DNA of 64,000 nt from Phycicoccus duodecadis (GTDB lineage Bacteria; Actinomycetota; Actinomycetes; Actinomycetales; Dermatophilaceae), in assembly GCF_002846495.1 (NCBI RefSeq), contig NZ_PJNE01000001.1, positions 992,001-1,056,000 on the forward strand. The letters are read 5' to 3'. The notes under the pieces were generated by a model. It saw only the letters and a program-made list of their open reading frames with translations. It was not told the DNA's origin and did not search any database. Made by a program: the position numbers and the translations under genes. Below, one piece after another: positions 51,587 to 61,251 of this stretch. Every line of letters starts with the position of its first letter. Position 1 is the first letter of the stretch.

Positions 51587-52656
51587 GCCGGGCCGTCCCC
51601 CTCGGCCGGGGCGTAGAGAGCGGCCAGCTCGGGGTCGTTCGCGCTCAGCCGGTCAGCGAGCTCGAGGATGACGAGGCACTGCTTGAGGCTGGCGTCGTCC
51701 TCCATCTTCCCGTCCAGCATCACGGCGCCGGTGCCGTCGCCCATGGCCTCCTTCACCCGCCGGGCGTGGGCGACGTCGTGGGCGCTGGGGCTGAAGACCT
51801 TCTTGGCGATGGCGATCTGCACCGGGTGCAGGGTCCAGGTGCCGACACAGCCGAGGAGGAAGGCGTTGCGGAACTGGTCCTCGCACGCGACGACGTCCTG
51901 GATGTCCCCGAAGGGGCCGTAGTACGGGAGGATCCCGTGCATCGCGCAGGCGTCGACCATCCGGGCGATCGTGTAATGCCAGAGGTCCTGTTGGTAGGTG
52001 GCGCGCGGGCCCTGGACGTCGCCGTCGGTCGGGTCCTGGCGCACCAGGTAGCCGGGGTGGCCCCCGCCCACGCGCGTGGTCTTCATCCGGCGGTCGGCGG
52101 CGAGGTCGGCGGGGCCGAGGCTGATGCCCTGCATGCGGGGGCTCGCGCCGGCGATCTCCTCGACGTTGGCCATGCCGCGGGCGGTCTCGAGGATGGCGTG
52201 CACCAGGATCGGCCGGCGCAGGCCGGCCCTGGCCTCGAGCTGGGCCAGCAGGCGGTCGACGTAGTGGATGTCCTCGGGGCCCTGGACCTTGGGCACCATC
52301 ACGACGTCGAGGCGGTCGCCGATCTCGGTGACCAGGGTGGTCAGGTCGTCGAGCACCCAGGGGCTGTCGAGCGCGTTCACCCGGGTCCAGAGCTGGGTGT
52401 GCTCGCCGACGTCGGTGACCTTCGCGATGTCGACCAGCCCTCGGCGCGCGGCCTCCTTGTTGTCGGCCTTGACGGCGTCCTCGAGATTGCCGAGCAGCAC
52501 GTCGACGGTGCCGACCAGGTCGGGCACCTTGGCGGCCATCTTCGGGTTGCTCGGGTCGAAGAAGTGGATCATCCGGCTCGGGCGGGCCGGCACCTCGCGC
52601 ACCGGGTCCGGGGCACCGACGGCGAGAGGGGCGAAGAAGTCCTTGGCGCTGCGCAT
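51583..52656 (-). CDS. Malyl-CoA / beta-methylmalyl-CoA lyase-like protein
   Basis: The 357-residue protein matches the larger CitE-fold lyases: [90 protein letters not shown] and [17 protein letters not shown]. These resemble L-malyl-CoA/beta-methylmalyl-CoA lyase of the ethylmalonyl-CoA and related pathways, cleaving to glyoxylate and an acyl-CoA. It is the first gene of an ATGA-coupled pair with the CitE-like gene. The rest of an ethylmalonyl-CoA pathway is not in this window. Confidence 0.88.
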   Translation of the reverse strand: MRSAKDFFAPLAVGAPDPVREVPARPSRMIHFFDPSNPKMAAKVPDLVGTVDVLLGNLEDAVKADNKEAARRGLVDIAKVTDVGEHTQLWTRVNALDSPWVLDDLTTLVTEIGDRLDVVMVPKVQGPEDIHYVDRLLAQLEARAGLRRPILVHAILETARGMANVEEIAGASPRMQGISLGPADLAADRRMKTTRVGGGHPGYLVRQDPTDGDVQGPRATYQQDLWHYTIARMVDACAMHGILPYYGPFGDIQDVVACEDQFRNAFLLGCVGTWTLHPVQIAIAKKVFSPSAHDVAHARRVKEAMGDGTGAVMLDGKMEDDASLKQCLVILELADRLSANDPELAALYAPAEGDGPA

Positions 52657-52772
52657 CGAGCGGCCTTCCGAGGCGGGTGCGGGGTCGCGTCGGACGCTAG
52701 CAGCGGCGACGCGCGCGGGCGCATGAGCCAGGTCACGGTGTGACCCATCCCGCGCCCGGACAGCGTCGGCGG

Positions 52773-54241
52773 TCAGAAAGGAGGCACGTCGGGTGGGGCG
52801 GAGGCAGCGACGCGGTGGGCCGGCTCGGTGCCGCGGCGCGTGCCGGAGGGCGAGGTCCAGGTGAGGGTGCCGTCGGGGTCGAGGGTGGGGCGCCAGCGGC
52901 CTTGTTGCTTCAGCCGGTGGTGCCGTCGGCAGAGGCACGCCAGGTCGGTCGGTGAGGTGACGCCCCCGGGCCAGGGTCTGGTGTGGTCGAGGTCGGTGTA
53001 CTCCGCCCGTCTCGAGCACCCCCACATCCGGCAGGTCCCGTCCCGGGTGGTGACGAAGTCCCGCATCGCCTTGTTCGGTCGGTAGGCGCTGGTGGTCAGG
53101 GAGGCCAGGGTGCCGGTCTCGGCGTCCAGCACGGCCCCCGCGACGTCCATCGGGAGGACCTTGAGGAGGTTGGCGACGGTGGCGGCGTCGACCCAGCCGA
53201 GGCCGGGCAACTGCGTGCCGGAGACGGCGAACCCGGGTGTGACCTGGGCCATGGGGATCGCGCGCAGGTCCGGGTCGACGGTCATCGTCGTGGTCTCGAA
53301 CAGGCGCTGCGCCTCCGGCGGGAGGTCGCCGAAGCGGGTCTCCTCCCCGGTGTAGGCATCGATGACCGTGTCGTCGTCGCCCCAGGGCACCTCGACGGTC
53401 TCGACCATGGCCGGCTCGGGCGCTGGTCGGTCGGTGACGACGGGCACCCCGAGCGTGACCGAGGCACTGACCGTCACGTTGCGCAGGAACAGATCCCCGA
53501 ACGCATCCGCCCGCGCCTCGGACAGGGTCAGCGTGTCGTCGATGCCGCGGTACTCCCCGGCGAGCTGCTCGGTCGCCGCCCAGGCCGCGGCCACGGTCGC
53601 CGTCGGCAGGAGGGCGTACACGTCGGTCAACCCGTCCGGCCCGGGGCGGACCTCCACCGTCCGGGTGCGGCGACTCTTCGCGACCTGCGCGGCGACCTGG
53701 TCGGCCGCCGCTCGCGTAGCCACCCGACGCACGTGCGCCGTCACCTGGGCCGGGTCCAGCTCACTCAACCGGCCCGACACCTCGGCATCGACCCGCCCGC
53801 GCGCCTCGACGTCCAGCCCGGCGCACGAGTCGACCACCTTGTGGGCCGTCGCCGCCGGGACGTCCCCCGCGAGGACCCGGTCACGGACCAGGGGGAACCG
53901 CTCACCGAGGGCCGCGCCGAGGTGGACCTTCCGCCCCGCCAGCCCCTCCGTCAGGCCCGCTTCGAGCGCGACCAGGCTCGCCGCCATCTGGTCCACGTAC
54001 CCGAGGGCGTGGACCCGCTCGACGGGACCGTCCCCCGACAGTCGCACCTCGACCCGAGCCCCAACGCGGCACTCACGGACACGAGACCATCAGCGGCGTT
54101 CGCCAGCTTCTGCGCCTCACCGGCCAGCTCGTAACACTCGGCGGCATCCAGCCCGCGGCCGTGCTCGACCAGCGCACGCCCCAGCGCCGCGACCTCCGCA
54201 CGCGCGGCCGCGATACGGCTGCTGAGCTGCCCCCTGTCCAT
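52773..54241 (-). pseudogene. DUF222/HNH endonuclease-like gene, frameshifted copy
   Basis: This is a second copy of the gene at 20662-22131, same orientation. It begins at ATG 54241 (MDRGQLSSRIAAARAEVAAL) but loses frame at the C-run 54059-54062, which has four C where the intact copy has five. The first frame stops after 96 codons (53951); the rest (52773-54047, 424 codons) is open and retains the HNH motif and may still be expressed from GTG 54047. By eye roughly 35-40 of 424 residues differ from the intact copy. Confidence 0.85.
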
Positions 54242-54333
54242 GGAGCATGGATACCCGAACACACGTTCGGATGCAAGCAACTACCCACAGGTGTTCGTCT
54301 GCAGCGCAATCGTTTTCGATGTCGCGGCGAGTC

Positions 54334-55476
54334 TCAGCACACCGCGAACGGAGCCTCCGCCGAGCGCCCCTGGAAGGCCAGGATGGCGGGGTTGACCACC
54401 GCCCCGTCACGGATCTCGATGGCCCGGCGGAGCGTCTCGTCGGCGTCCCAGGACGCGCTGCCCTCGAGCACCGGGCGCAGGAACGGGATGAGCGCAGTGC
54501 TGTTCTCCCACGTAGCAGAGCTCCACAGGTACGACGGGCTGTGGTCGACCCCGTAGTAGAGGACGTTCGGGCCCACCACGAACGTCGGCTCGTCGAACGA
54601 GGTCGGGCGCGCCCACTCGAACCCCATCCCGAGGTCGCACGAGACGTCGACGACGACGCTGCCGGGCCGGAAGGCGTCGAGGTCGGACGTGCGCAGGTAC
54701 ACCAGCGGCGCCGAGGTGTCCTGCAGCGTGCAGTTGACGACGATGTCGTTCTCCGCCAGGTAGGCCGGCAGCGGCTCGCGCCCCCGCTCGGTCACCACAT
54801 GGCTCAGCGCGGCCCCACCCGGCTCGTGGTCGAACTGGCGGATGCGCACCGAGTGGATCGGCGAGCCGACGGCGGCGACCTGGCGGTTGGTGAGTACCGC
54901 GACCTCGTGCACCCCGTGGGCGTTCAGCGCGGTCACCGCGCCCCGGGCCGTGGCCCCGAACCCGATGACGACGGCGCTCAGCCGGCGCCCGTAGTCGCCG
55001 GTCAGCCCGGCGAGCTGGAGCGCGTGCAGCACCGAGCAGTACCCGGCCAGCTCGTTGTTCTTGTGGAACACGTGCAGCCCGACGCTGCCGTCGCGGGTCC
55101 AGTGGTTCATGGCCTCGAAGGCGATGAGGGTGAGCCCCCGGTCGATGGCGAGCTGGGTCAGCGCGGCATCCTGGACGCAGTGCGGCCAGCCCCACAGCAC
55201 CTGCCCCGGCCCGAGCGCCGCGACGTCCTCGTGCTGCGGCTTGGGCAGCAGCACCACGTCGGACCCGGCCAGGATCTCCTGGCGCGAGGCGAAGCCCGCC
55301 ACGTGCGGCGCCAGCGAGGCGTCGGAGGCGCCGAAGCGGGCACCGTACCCGTGCTCGAGCGTGATGCGCGCGCGCAGGTCGGCGTCGAGCGCCGGCAGGT
55401 GCTCCGGGTGGAGCGGCAGCCGGTACTCGTTCTCCTTGGCCGAGGACCCGATGACACCGAGCCCCAGCAGGCTCAC
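54334..55476 (-). CDS. N5-(carboxyethyl)ornithine synthase / alanine dehydrogenase-like enzyme
   Basis: The 380-residue protein has the AlaDH/PNT fold: an N-terminal NEYRLPLHPEH segment, KPQHEDVAALGPGQVLWGW, and the nucleotide motif VVIGFGATARGAVTAL. It is closest in pattern to N5-(carboxyethyl)ornithine synthases, opine-type enzymes that join pyruvate to ornithine, but a different amino acid-keto acid reaction is possible. GTG 55476 overlaps the upstream 43-residue gene stop as GTGA. It lies between the HNH pseudogene and the secreted glycosidase. Confidence 0.8.
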   Translation of the reverse strand: MSLLGLGVIGSSAKENEYRLPLHPEHLPALDADLRARITLEHGYGARFGASDASLAPHVAGFASRQEILAGSDVVLLPKPQHEDVAALGPGQVLWGWPHCVQDAALTQLAIDRGLTLIAFEAMNHWTRDGSVGLHVFHKNNELAGYCSVLHALQLAGLTGDYGRRLSAVVIGFGATARGAVTALNAHGVHEVAVLTNRQVAAVGSPIHSVRIRQFDHEPGGAALSHVVTERGREPLPAYLAENDIVVNCTLQDTSAPLVYLRTSDLDAFRPGSVVVDVSCDLGMGFEWARPTSFDEPTFVVGPNVLYYGVDHSPSYLWSSATWENSTALIPFLRPVLEGSASWDADETLRRAIEIRDGAVVNPAILAFQGRSAEAPFAVC

Positions 55477-55604
55477 TTCTTCTTCGGCGGGTGGATCGCG
55501 TCGGAGAGCGTGGCCTCCGCGCCGTTGCGCTTCTCGGCGCGCTTCTCCTTGATGGACTTCCCGGACTTCTTGGACATGCTGTTCCGCGGCGACTTGTCGG
55601 CCAT
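55473..55604 (-). CDS. Lys-rich 43-aa protein
   Basis: This 43-residue, strongly basic peptide begins MADKSPRNSMSKKSGKSIKE and ends IHPPKKK. Similar tiny basic proteins are common in actinobacteria and lack known function. ATG 55604 is followed by a coupled overlap (GTGA) with the enzyme gene, so expression is tied. There is a weak ribosome site upstream. Confidence 0.7.
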   Translation of the reverse strand: MADKSPRNSMSKKSGKSIKEKRAEKRNGAEATLSDAIHPPKKK

Positions 55605-55746
55605 GGGGGAACTCTCTGAGAGGGAAGCCTGGACGGCTCCGTACCCCGACAGTACGCCCTCGCGCGCCGGGCCCACGGCGACCCGGACCTCGGGCCGTCG
55701 TACGTCATCCGGCCGGGCCGGGCGCGACGTTCGGGGCCCGGTTCGT

Positions 55747-55788
55747 CCGTTCGGTGGATGTTTCGCCGAAACCGCTGCGGGCGAACGG
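55747..55788. promoter_or_regulatory. Nested inverted repeat upstream of the glycosidase gene
   Basis: A perfect 13-bp palindrome GTTTCGCCGAAAC (55760-55772) lies inside outer arms CCGTTCG (55747-55753) and CGAACGG (55782-55788). It is 61 bases before ATG 55849, so it may be a regulator site in the 243-base gap between the divergent genes. No clear promoter boxes are seen. Confidence 0.4.
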
Positions 55789-55848
55789 CGGCCGGAGAAG
55801 ATGTGCGCGCAGGGACCTGACGACCATCGGTCCTACCGAAAGACTCCC

Positions 55849-57036
55849 ATGAAGGCCATCACCTGGCTGGCCGCGACCCTGTCGTGCTGCCTCCTCCTCG
55901 CCCTGGGCGCCGCTCCGACGTCCGCCCGTCCCATCTCCGACAACGCGCGCAAGTACCTCTCGCGCACGGCGACGACCACCGCGAAGCCGGCTCCGACGAC
56001 CACCACGACGCCGTCGACGACCACCCCGGTCCCGAACACCCTGCCGACGACGACCCGCACCGCGCGGCTCGCCTCGGGGGTGCAGTACACCGCGATGTGG
56101 CAGGGGGTGACGGACGCCGACCAGAAGTCGATGGCCGCGGCGATCGCCCAGTCGGGCTCCCGCTGGGCTCGACTCGACGTCGCCTGGGCCACCCTCCAGC
56201 CCACCGGGCCCGGCTCGTACGACCTCGGCTGGGGTGTCCCCATGGTCGACCGCGCCGTGGCCAACGCCACCGACGCCGGCCTCGACGTCCTGCTGACCCT
56301 CTACTGGGCCCCCGAGTGGGCCACGGTGGGCACCGGCAAGGCCGCCCACCCCGACCCGGCCGCCTACGCCCGGGCCGCCCAGTGGGTCGCCGCGCGCTAC
56401 AAGGGCAAGGTCAAGGCCATCGAGGTCTGGAACGAGCAGAACGGGGCCCGGTTCTGGAACCCGGCCGACCCCGTCGCCTACACCCGACTGCTCCAGGCGG
56501 CCTACCCCGCGATCAAGGCCGGCAACCCCGACACCCTCGTGGTGATGGGTGGCCTCGAGTACTCCGACACCGCTTTCCTGCAGCAGATGTACGACGCGGG
56601 CGTCAAGGGCAGCTACGACGTCAACGCGTTCCACCCCTACCCCGCGATCGCCGACCAGTCGCCGCTCGCGCCCTGGGACGGCACCAAGTGGACCGTCGCA
56701 AACATGAAGACCTACATGGACGTCATGGCCCGCAACGGCGACACCACGCCGGTGTGGCTCACCGAGCTCGGCTGGTCGACTCACACCAACTGGACCGGTG
56801 TCGAGAACTGGAACCGCGGCGTGAGCGACGCCGTCCAGGCCGACTACCTGACCCAGATGTACACCCTGGTGAACAGCCAGTACCCGCAGGTCACCGCGCT
56901 GTTCTGGTACACCGTGCGGGACACCGCCCTCGGCAACGTGCAGCAGGACCACTACGGCCTGGTGCGCACCGACTGGTCGCGCAAGCCCGCCTTCGCCGCC
57001 CTCCAGGCGGCGAACCTGGCGCTGAGCCTGCCCTGA
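55849..57036 (+). CDS. Secreted clan GH-A glycosidase (GH39/GH5-like)
   Basis: The 395-residue protein has a signal peptide (MKAITWLAATLSCCLLLALG, then ARP), a Thr/Pro linker (residues about 40-70) and a TIM-barrel glycosidase domain. The acid/base Glu is in VWNEQNG and the nucleophile Glu in VWLTELGWST, the clan GH-A arrangement. It resembles beta-xylosidase or cellulase-type proteins; the sugar is unknown. It acts outside the cell. The upstream nested dyad may control it. GC and codon use match the neighbours. Confidence 0.85.
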   Translation: MKAITWLAATLSCCLLLALGAAPTSARPISDNARKYLSRTATTTAKPAPTTTTTPSTTTPVPNTLPTTTRTARLASGVQYTAMWQGVTDADQKSMAAAIAQSGSRWARLDVAWATLQPTGPGSYDLGWGVPMVDRAVANATDAGLDVLLTLYWAPEWATVGTGKAAHPDPAAYARAAQWVAARYKGKVKAIEVWNEQNGARFWNPADPVAYTRLLQAAYPAIKAGNPDTLVVMGGLEYSDTAFLQQMYDAGVKGSYDVNAFHPYPAIADQSPLAPWDGTKWTVANMKTYMDVMARNGDTTPVWLTELGWSTHTNWTGVENWNRGVSDAVQADYLTQMYTLVNSQYPQVTALFWYTVRDTALGNVQQDHYGLVRTDWSRKPAFAALQAANLALSLP

Positions 57037-57111
57037 CCCACCACGGACGCGGGTGGGCGAGCGTGGTCGCGTCGCCCACCCGCGTGACCGGGGGGATGGC
57101 CGGGGCTCGGG

Positions 57112-58098
57112 TCAGGAGGCCTCGACCTTCGGCATGATGTCGTTCTTCAGCCGCTTGAGGTCGTCGAGGGTCTTCGACACCGGGACGTCGGCGAAGGGCG
57201 GCCAGAGCAGCGGCATGGTCAGCCCGGCCTCCTGGTAGCTCTTGAGCCGGTCGGTGATCTGCTGCTCGGTGCCGACCAGGATGTTCGTGAGCTTGCGGTT
57301 GTCGGTCTGGTCGACCTCGGTGTCGGTGATGGTGAACCAGATCATGCTGCTCATCTCGAGGTCGTCGATCGACTTGCCGAGGGCCTCGAGCTCCTCGGCG
57401 ATCGCGGCGCGCCACTCGGCGAGCTCGCGGGGGGTGTCCTGGATGCCGATCCAGCCGGCCAGGCCGTACTTGGCCACCCGGCGGGCCGAGCGCTTGGGGT
57501 CCTTCAGGCCGCTGAAGAAGATCGGCGGCCCGGGCTTCTGCAGGGGCTGGTGGCCGAAGCCGGACGGGCCGAAGTCGGCGAACTCACCGTGGTACTCGAA
57601 GATCTCGTTCTGCCAGATGCCCTGGCAGATCTCGATGGTCTCGCGCACGTGGGCGTGCCGGCGCGGGAAGAGGTGCGTGGCGCTGGCGGCGGCGAACTCC
57701 TCCGGCATCCAGCCCGCCCCGACCCCGACGTTGAGCCGCCCGTTCGAGAGGTGGTCGATGGTGGCGCACTCGGCCGCGAAGACACCCGGCGAGCGGTACG
57801 GGGTGTCGGTGATGCTCATGCCGATGCGCACCTTCTCGGTCCGGGCGGCGAGCCAGGGCAGCAGCGGCCAGCCCTGGAACCACTTGCCCTTGGAGGACAC
57901 CGGCATCTGCAGGGGGAACTGCTCCATCATGCCGAAGGGGTACTGCAGCTCTCCGCGGTCGGAGGCCTCCGGCACGATGATCCGGTCGAGGGTCCACACC
58001 GAGTCGAACTCGAGCTCCTCGGCCAGGTCGGTCAGGTCGGCCAGCTCCTGGACCGTCACATGGTCACGGAAGGTGGGCAGGTAGAGGGCGAGCTTCAT
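57112..58098 (-). CDS. LLM-class F420-dependent oxidoreductase
   Basis: The 328-residue protein has the luciferase-like pattern: TDLAEELEFDSVWTLDRI, VRIGMSITDTPYRSPGVFA, ATIDHLSNGRLNVGVGAGWM and PIFFSGLKDPKRSARRVAKY. This fits the F420-dependent subgroup common in actinobacteria; FMN use cannot be excluded. ATG 58098 has a weak AGGAG site. It is monocistronic. The upstream 188-base gap to the EthD gene holds the EthD terminator. Confidence 0.88.
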   Translation of the reverse strand: MKLALYLPTFRDHVTVQELADLTDLAEELEFDSVWTLDRIIVPEASDRGELQYPFGMMEQFPLQMPVSSKGKWFQGWPLLPWLAARTEKVRIGMSITDTPYRSPGVFAAECATIDHLSNGRLNVGVGAGWMPEEFAAASATHLFPRRHAHVRETIEICQGIWQNEIFEYHGEFADFGPSGFGHQPLQKPGPPIFFSGLKDPKRSARRVAKYGLAGWIGIQDTPRELAEWRAAIAEELEALGKSIDDLEMSSMIWFTITDTEVDQTDNRKLTNILVGTEQQITDRLKSYQEAGLTMPLLWPPFADVPVSKTLDDLKRLKNDIMPKVEAS

Positions 58099-58238
58099 CG
58101 ATCACACATCTCCTCACGAGGTCGTGGGCCCGGCCGGCCCGGTGGACCCCGGGGACGAGGTCCGCTCCGACCGTTGCGATCAGCCAACCCAAGGTGCGGG
58201 CCCGGTGACAAGGGGTCGCCGTCTCATGGTTTGCTCAA

Positions 58239-58279
58239 CGGGGCCCGGGGGCGGGGCGGCCTCCCTCCCCCGGGCCCCG
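58239..58279 (-). terminator. Terminator after the EthD-like gene
   Basis: A 13-bp G/C-only stem (58239-58251 with 58267-58279) with a 15-base loop begins 8 bases past the EthD stop, on the minus strand. Confidence 0.65.
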
Positions 58280-58286
58280 GGCACGG

Positions 58287-58601
58287 TCAGGAGTAGGTGG
58301 CCGTGGGGCCGGTCATCAGGTCGACGCCCGCGCCGGCGAAGTTCGGCAGGTCCGCCACGGCCGCCTGCCCCTCCGGGCCCGAGAGCGCGGCGCCGAGGGC
58401 GGCGTCGTCGTCGAAGGTGAGCACCGCGATGAAGTAGTACGCGGGCGCGGCGCCGTCGGGGCCCGCCGTCGGGTGCGTCCCGGTGAACGAGCGCAGCCCG
58501 GGGAGGGCGAGGGCGAGACCGCGGTGTACCTCGTCGTAGTGCCGGTCGAACGCGGCAGGGTCATCGGGCTCGCGGTAGCAGGCGAACAGGGTGCTGGACA
58601 T
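58287..58601 (-). CDS. EthD family protein
   Basis: The 104-residue ferredoxin-like-fold protein has the EthD pattern: LFACYREPDDPAAFDRHYDEVHRGL at the N terminus, SFTGTHPTAG and AYYFIAVLTFDDDAALGAAL. Members are dimeric and aid degradation of ethers or other ring compounds; the role here is unknown. ATG 58601 has no clear site. It is a single gene. Confidence 0.88.
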   Translation of the reverse strand: MSSTLFACYREPDDPAAFDRHYDEVHRGLALALPGLRSFTGTHPTAGPDGAAPAYYFIAVLTFDDDAALGAALSGPEGQAAVADLPNFAGAGVDLMTGPTATYS

Positions 58602-58726
58602 CGTCGTCGAACTCCTTCGCGGGGTGCGCACCGGCCCGGTGCCGGCGCTCCGGCGCAGCGTAGGTCGGCCGTCTCAACGGACCATCAAGGCGACGCGACG
58701 CGACGCGACTCGACGCGGCGAGGGGC

Positions 58727-60430
58727 TCAGGCGTCGGGGGGCGCGCGGCGCAGCCGCACCTGGACCGACGTCCCCGCCGGCGACGACGAGGCCACCGTGA
58801 GCTCGCCCCCCATCGCCTCGACCAGCCCGTGGGCGAGCCCCAGCCCCAGCCCGATGCTGCTGTCACCGTCGGGGGCGCCACCCTCCGCCGCCTCGCGCTC
58901 GGGCGCCGACGCGGCAGCGAACGGGGTGAAGACACGGGGCAGGAGGTCGGGCGGGATGCCCGGGCCGTCGTCGTCGACCGCGACGACCACCCAGCCCTCG
59001 CCGGCCGGCCGGGTGCGCACCGCGATATCGCCGCCCACGGCACCGTGCCGGATGGAGTTGCCCACCAGGTTCAGCAGCACCTGGCGCAGCCGCCGCCGGT
59101 CGGCGAGCACCACGTCGTCGAGCAGCGCCATGGACAGGTCGACCTCGCGCCGGTCGGCCGCCGGAGACAGCAGGCCGAGGACCTCGACGACCACGTCGCG
59201 CACCAGCACCGGCTCGAGCGCCACGGGCAGGGCCCCGGCCTCGAGGCGGCTCAGGTCGAGGACGTCCGCGAGCAGGTCCATCACGTGGCCCGCCGCGGCG
59301 TCGATGCGCCCGAGCGCCTCGCGGCGCTGGGCCTCGTCGAGCTCGAGGGTGCCGAGCAGCTCGGCGAACCCCACGATGGCCTGGATGGGGGTCCGCGCCT
59401 CGTGGCCGACCGCGGCCAGCAGGGCCGAGCGCGCCCGCAGCAGCTGCTCGGCCGTACGGCGGGCGGTCTCGGCCTCCAGCCGGGCCCGGCGGTGCTGCTC
59501 GGCCGCCCGGCGCTCGGTGAGGTCGAAGACGTTCACCACGTACTGGCCGGGGCCGCCGTCGCGGGCGTGCACCAGCGAGACCGTCACCTCCACCTCGACG
59601 GCGCGCGCCGACCGGCGGTGCAGCACCGCCTCGAAGACCACGGGCGCGGCGTCGTCGCGGCCCAGGCCGTCGAGGCGCGCGTCCAAGGGGCCGTCGACCG
59701 GCGTGACGACCTCGGCCAGTCGCCGTCCCACCAGGTCGGCGCGCCGCTCGCCCAGGACGGCGGTGAGCGCGGTGTTGGTCGTGACCACCGCCCGGTCGAG
59801 GCCCACGATGGCCATGCCCAGCGAGTTGTCGTCGAACGAGCGGCGGAAGCGCTCCTCGCTCTCGACCAGCTCGCCCAGCACGTCGGCGTGCTCGATGGCC
59901 ACCGAGGCCAGGTGGGTGAAGCGCTCGACGAGCAGCTGCTCGCGCCGGGTCGGGCGGTGCGGTTCCGGGTGGTAGACCGCGAACGTGCCGACCGGCAGCC
60001 CGTCCGGCCCCTCGATCGGCGTCGACCAGCAGCTGCGCAGCCCCGCCGCCTCGGCCGCGGGGCGGTAGGAGACCCAGCGGACGTCGCGGCGCACGTCGCG
60101 CGCCACGACGGCCCGGTTGAGCGCGGCCGCGGTGCCGCACGAACCGGCACCGTCGCCGATCGCCATCCCGTCGATGGCCGCCACGTACCCGCCGGGCAGG
60201 CTGGGGGCGGCCCCGTGGTGGAGGGTGCCGTGCTCGCGGTCGAGCAGCAGAACCGAGCAGCGGGCGCCGGGGATGAAGAGCTCGAGCGAGGTCAGGATGT
60301 GGGTCAGCACCTCACGCAGGGGGGTGGCGGCGGCGATGAGCTCCAGCACGGCGGTCTGCCGCTCGAGCATGTCGCGCACGTCGTCGGGGCGCAGCGCCCC
60401 GGCCCCCGCGGCCCGCCCGGTGGCCGTCAT
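58727..60430 (-). CDS. Sensor histidine kinase with GAF and PAS domains
   Basis: The 567-residue cytoplasmic kinase has an N-terminal GAF domain (about 40-190, with PGARCSVLLLDREH and STPIEGPDGLPVGTF), a PAS domain (about 200-320), a HisKA box with phospho-accepting H343 (VGHEARTPIQAIVGF) and an HATPase domain with N-box NLVGNSIRHG, G1 DDGPGIPP and G2 GLGLGLAHG. There are no membrane helices, so it senses an internal signal. Its ATG 60430 overlaps the response regulator stop as ATGA, so the pair is co-translated. Confidence 0.93.
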   Translation of the reverse strand: MTATGRAAGAGALRPDDVRDMLERQTAVLELIAAATPLREVLTHILTSLELFIPGARCSVLLLDREHGTLHHGAAPSLPGGYVAAIDGMAIGDGAGSCGTAAALNRAVVARDVRRDVRWVSYRPAAEAAGLRSCWSTPIEGPDGLPVGTFAVYHPEPHRPTRREQLLVERFTHLASVAIEHADVLGELVESEERFRRSFDDNSLGMAIVGLDRAVVTTNTALTAVLGERRADLVGRRLAEVVTPVDGPLDARLDGLGRDDAAPVVFEAVLHRRSARAVEVEVTVSLVHARDGGPGQYVVNVFDLTERRAAEQHRRARLEAETARRTAEQLLRARSALLAAVGHEARTPIQAIVGFAELLGTLELDEAQRREALGRIDAAAGHVMDLLADVLDLSRLEAGALPVALEPVLVRDVVVEVLGLLSPAADRREVDLSMALLDDVVLADRRRLRQVLLNLVGNSIRHGAVGGDIAVRTRPAGEGWVVVAVDDDGPGIPPDLLPRVFTPFAAASAPEREAAEGGAPDGDSSIGLGLGLAHGLVEAMGGELTVASSSPAGTSVQVRLRRAPPDA

Positions 60431-61161
60431 CCGGGGTCGCTCAGCTGGTAGCCGACGCCGCGGACCGTCAGCAGCAGCCGCGGCCGGGCCGGGTCCTGCT
60501 CGAGCTTGAGCCGCAGCCGGTGCACGTGCTCGGTGACGGTCGCCTCGCCGAGCCACTCCGACGAGGAGCTCCACACCCGGTCCAGGAGCTGGCTCCGGGT
60601 GAACACCTGCCGGGGATGGGTGACCAGGAACGCCACCAGGTCGAACTCCTTGGGGGTCAGCTCGACCTCCTCACCGTCGACCGTGACCCGCCGGGTGGCC
60701 GTCTCGACCTGCAGCGGCCCGACCCCCACGACCTCGCCCGACAGCTCCGGGCTGGCGCGCCGCAGCACCGAGCGCACCCGCGCGCCGAGCTCGCCGGGAG
60801 AGAAGGGCTTCACCAGGTAGTCGTCCGCCCCGAGGTCGAGGCCGACGATGCGGTCGTGCTCGCCGTTGCGGCCCGAGAGCACGATGACCGGGGTGTCGGA
60901 GCGCCCGCTCCCCCCGCGGCGCAGCTCGCGCAGCAGGTCGAGACCGCCGAGCCCCGGCAGCGACAGGTCCAGCACCACCAACGCCGGGCGGTCGTCGCGG
61001 ATGCGGCGCAGGGCGGAGGGACCGTCGTCGGCCTCGACGGTGCGGAAGCCCTCGTGCTCGAGCTGCCAGCGCACGACGGTACGCACGGCCTCGTCGTCGT
61101 CGACCACGAGGACCACCGGACCGTCGGCGGCGGCGCCCCGCGGCGTCGCGGACTCCCTCAT
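60427..61161 (-). CDS. OmpR-family response regulator
   Basis: The 244-residue regulator has a receiver domain with acidic pocket DDD (21-23), phospho-acceptor D65 (LVVLDLSLPG), S96 and K118 (YLVKPFSPGE), and a C-terminal winged helix (ELTPKEFDLVAFLV, TVTEHVHRLRLKLE, LLTVRGVGYQLSDPG). It is paired with the downstream histidine kinase. Targets are unknown. ATG 61161 has no clear ribosome site; a TACCCA box lies upstream. Confidence 0.94.
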   Translation of the reverse strand: MRESATPRGAAADGPVVLVVDDDEAVRTVVRWQLEHEGFRTVEADDGPSALRRIRDDRPALVVLDLSLPGLGGLDLLRELRRGGSGRSDTPVIVLSGRNGEHDRIVGLDLGADDYLVKPFSPGELGARVRSVLRRASPELSGEVVGVGPLQVETATRRVTVDGEEVELTPKEFDLVAFLVTHPRQVFTRSQLLDRVWSSSSEWLGEATVTEHVHRLRLKLEQDPARPRLLLTVRGVGYQLSDPG

Positions 61162-61251
61162 CCGTGATGGGTACCACACAACGACCCGCGCGGCCCAGTG
61201 GTCGCCCACCGCACCCGCCCGCCCCGCCGCCGGTGTGGGAGAGTGCCGGGC

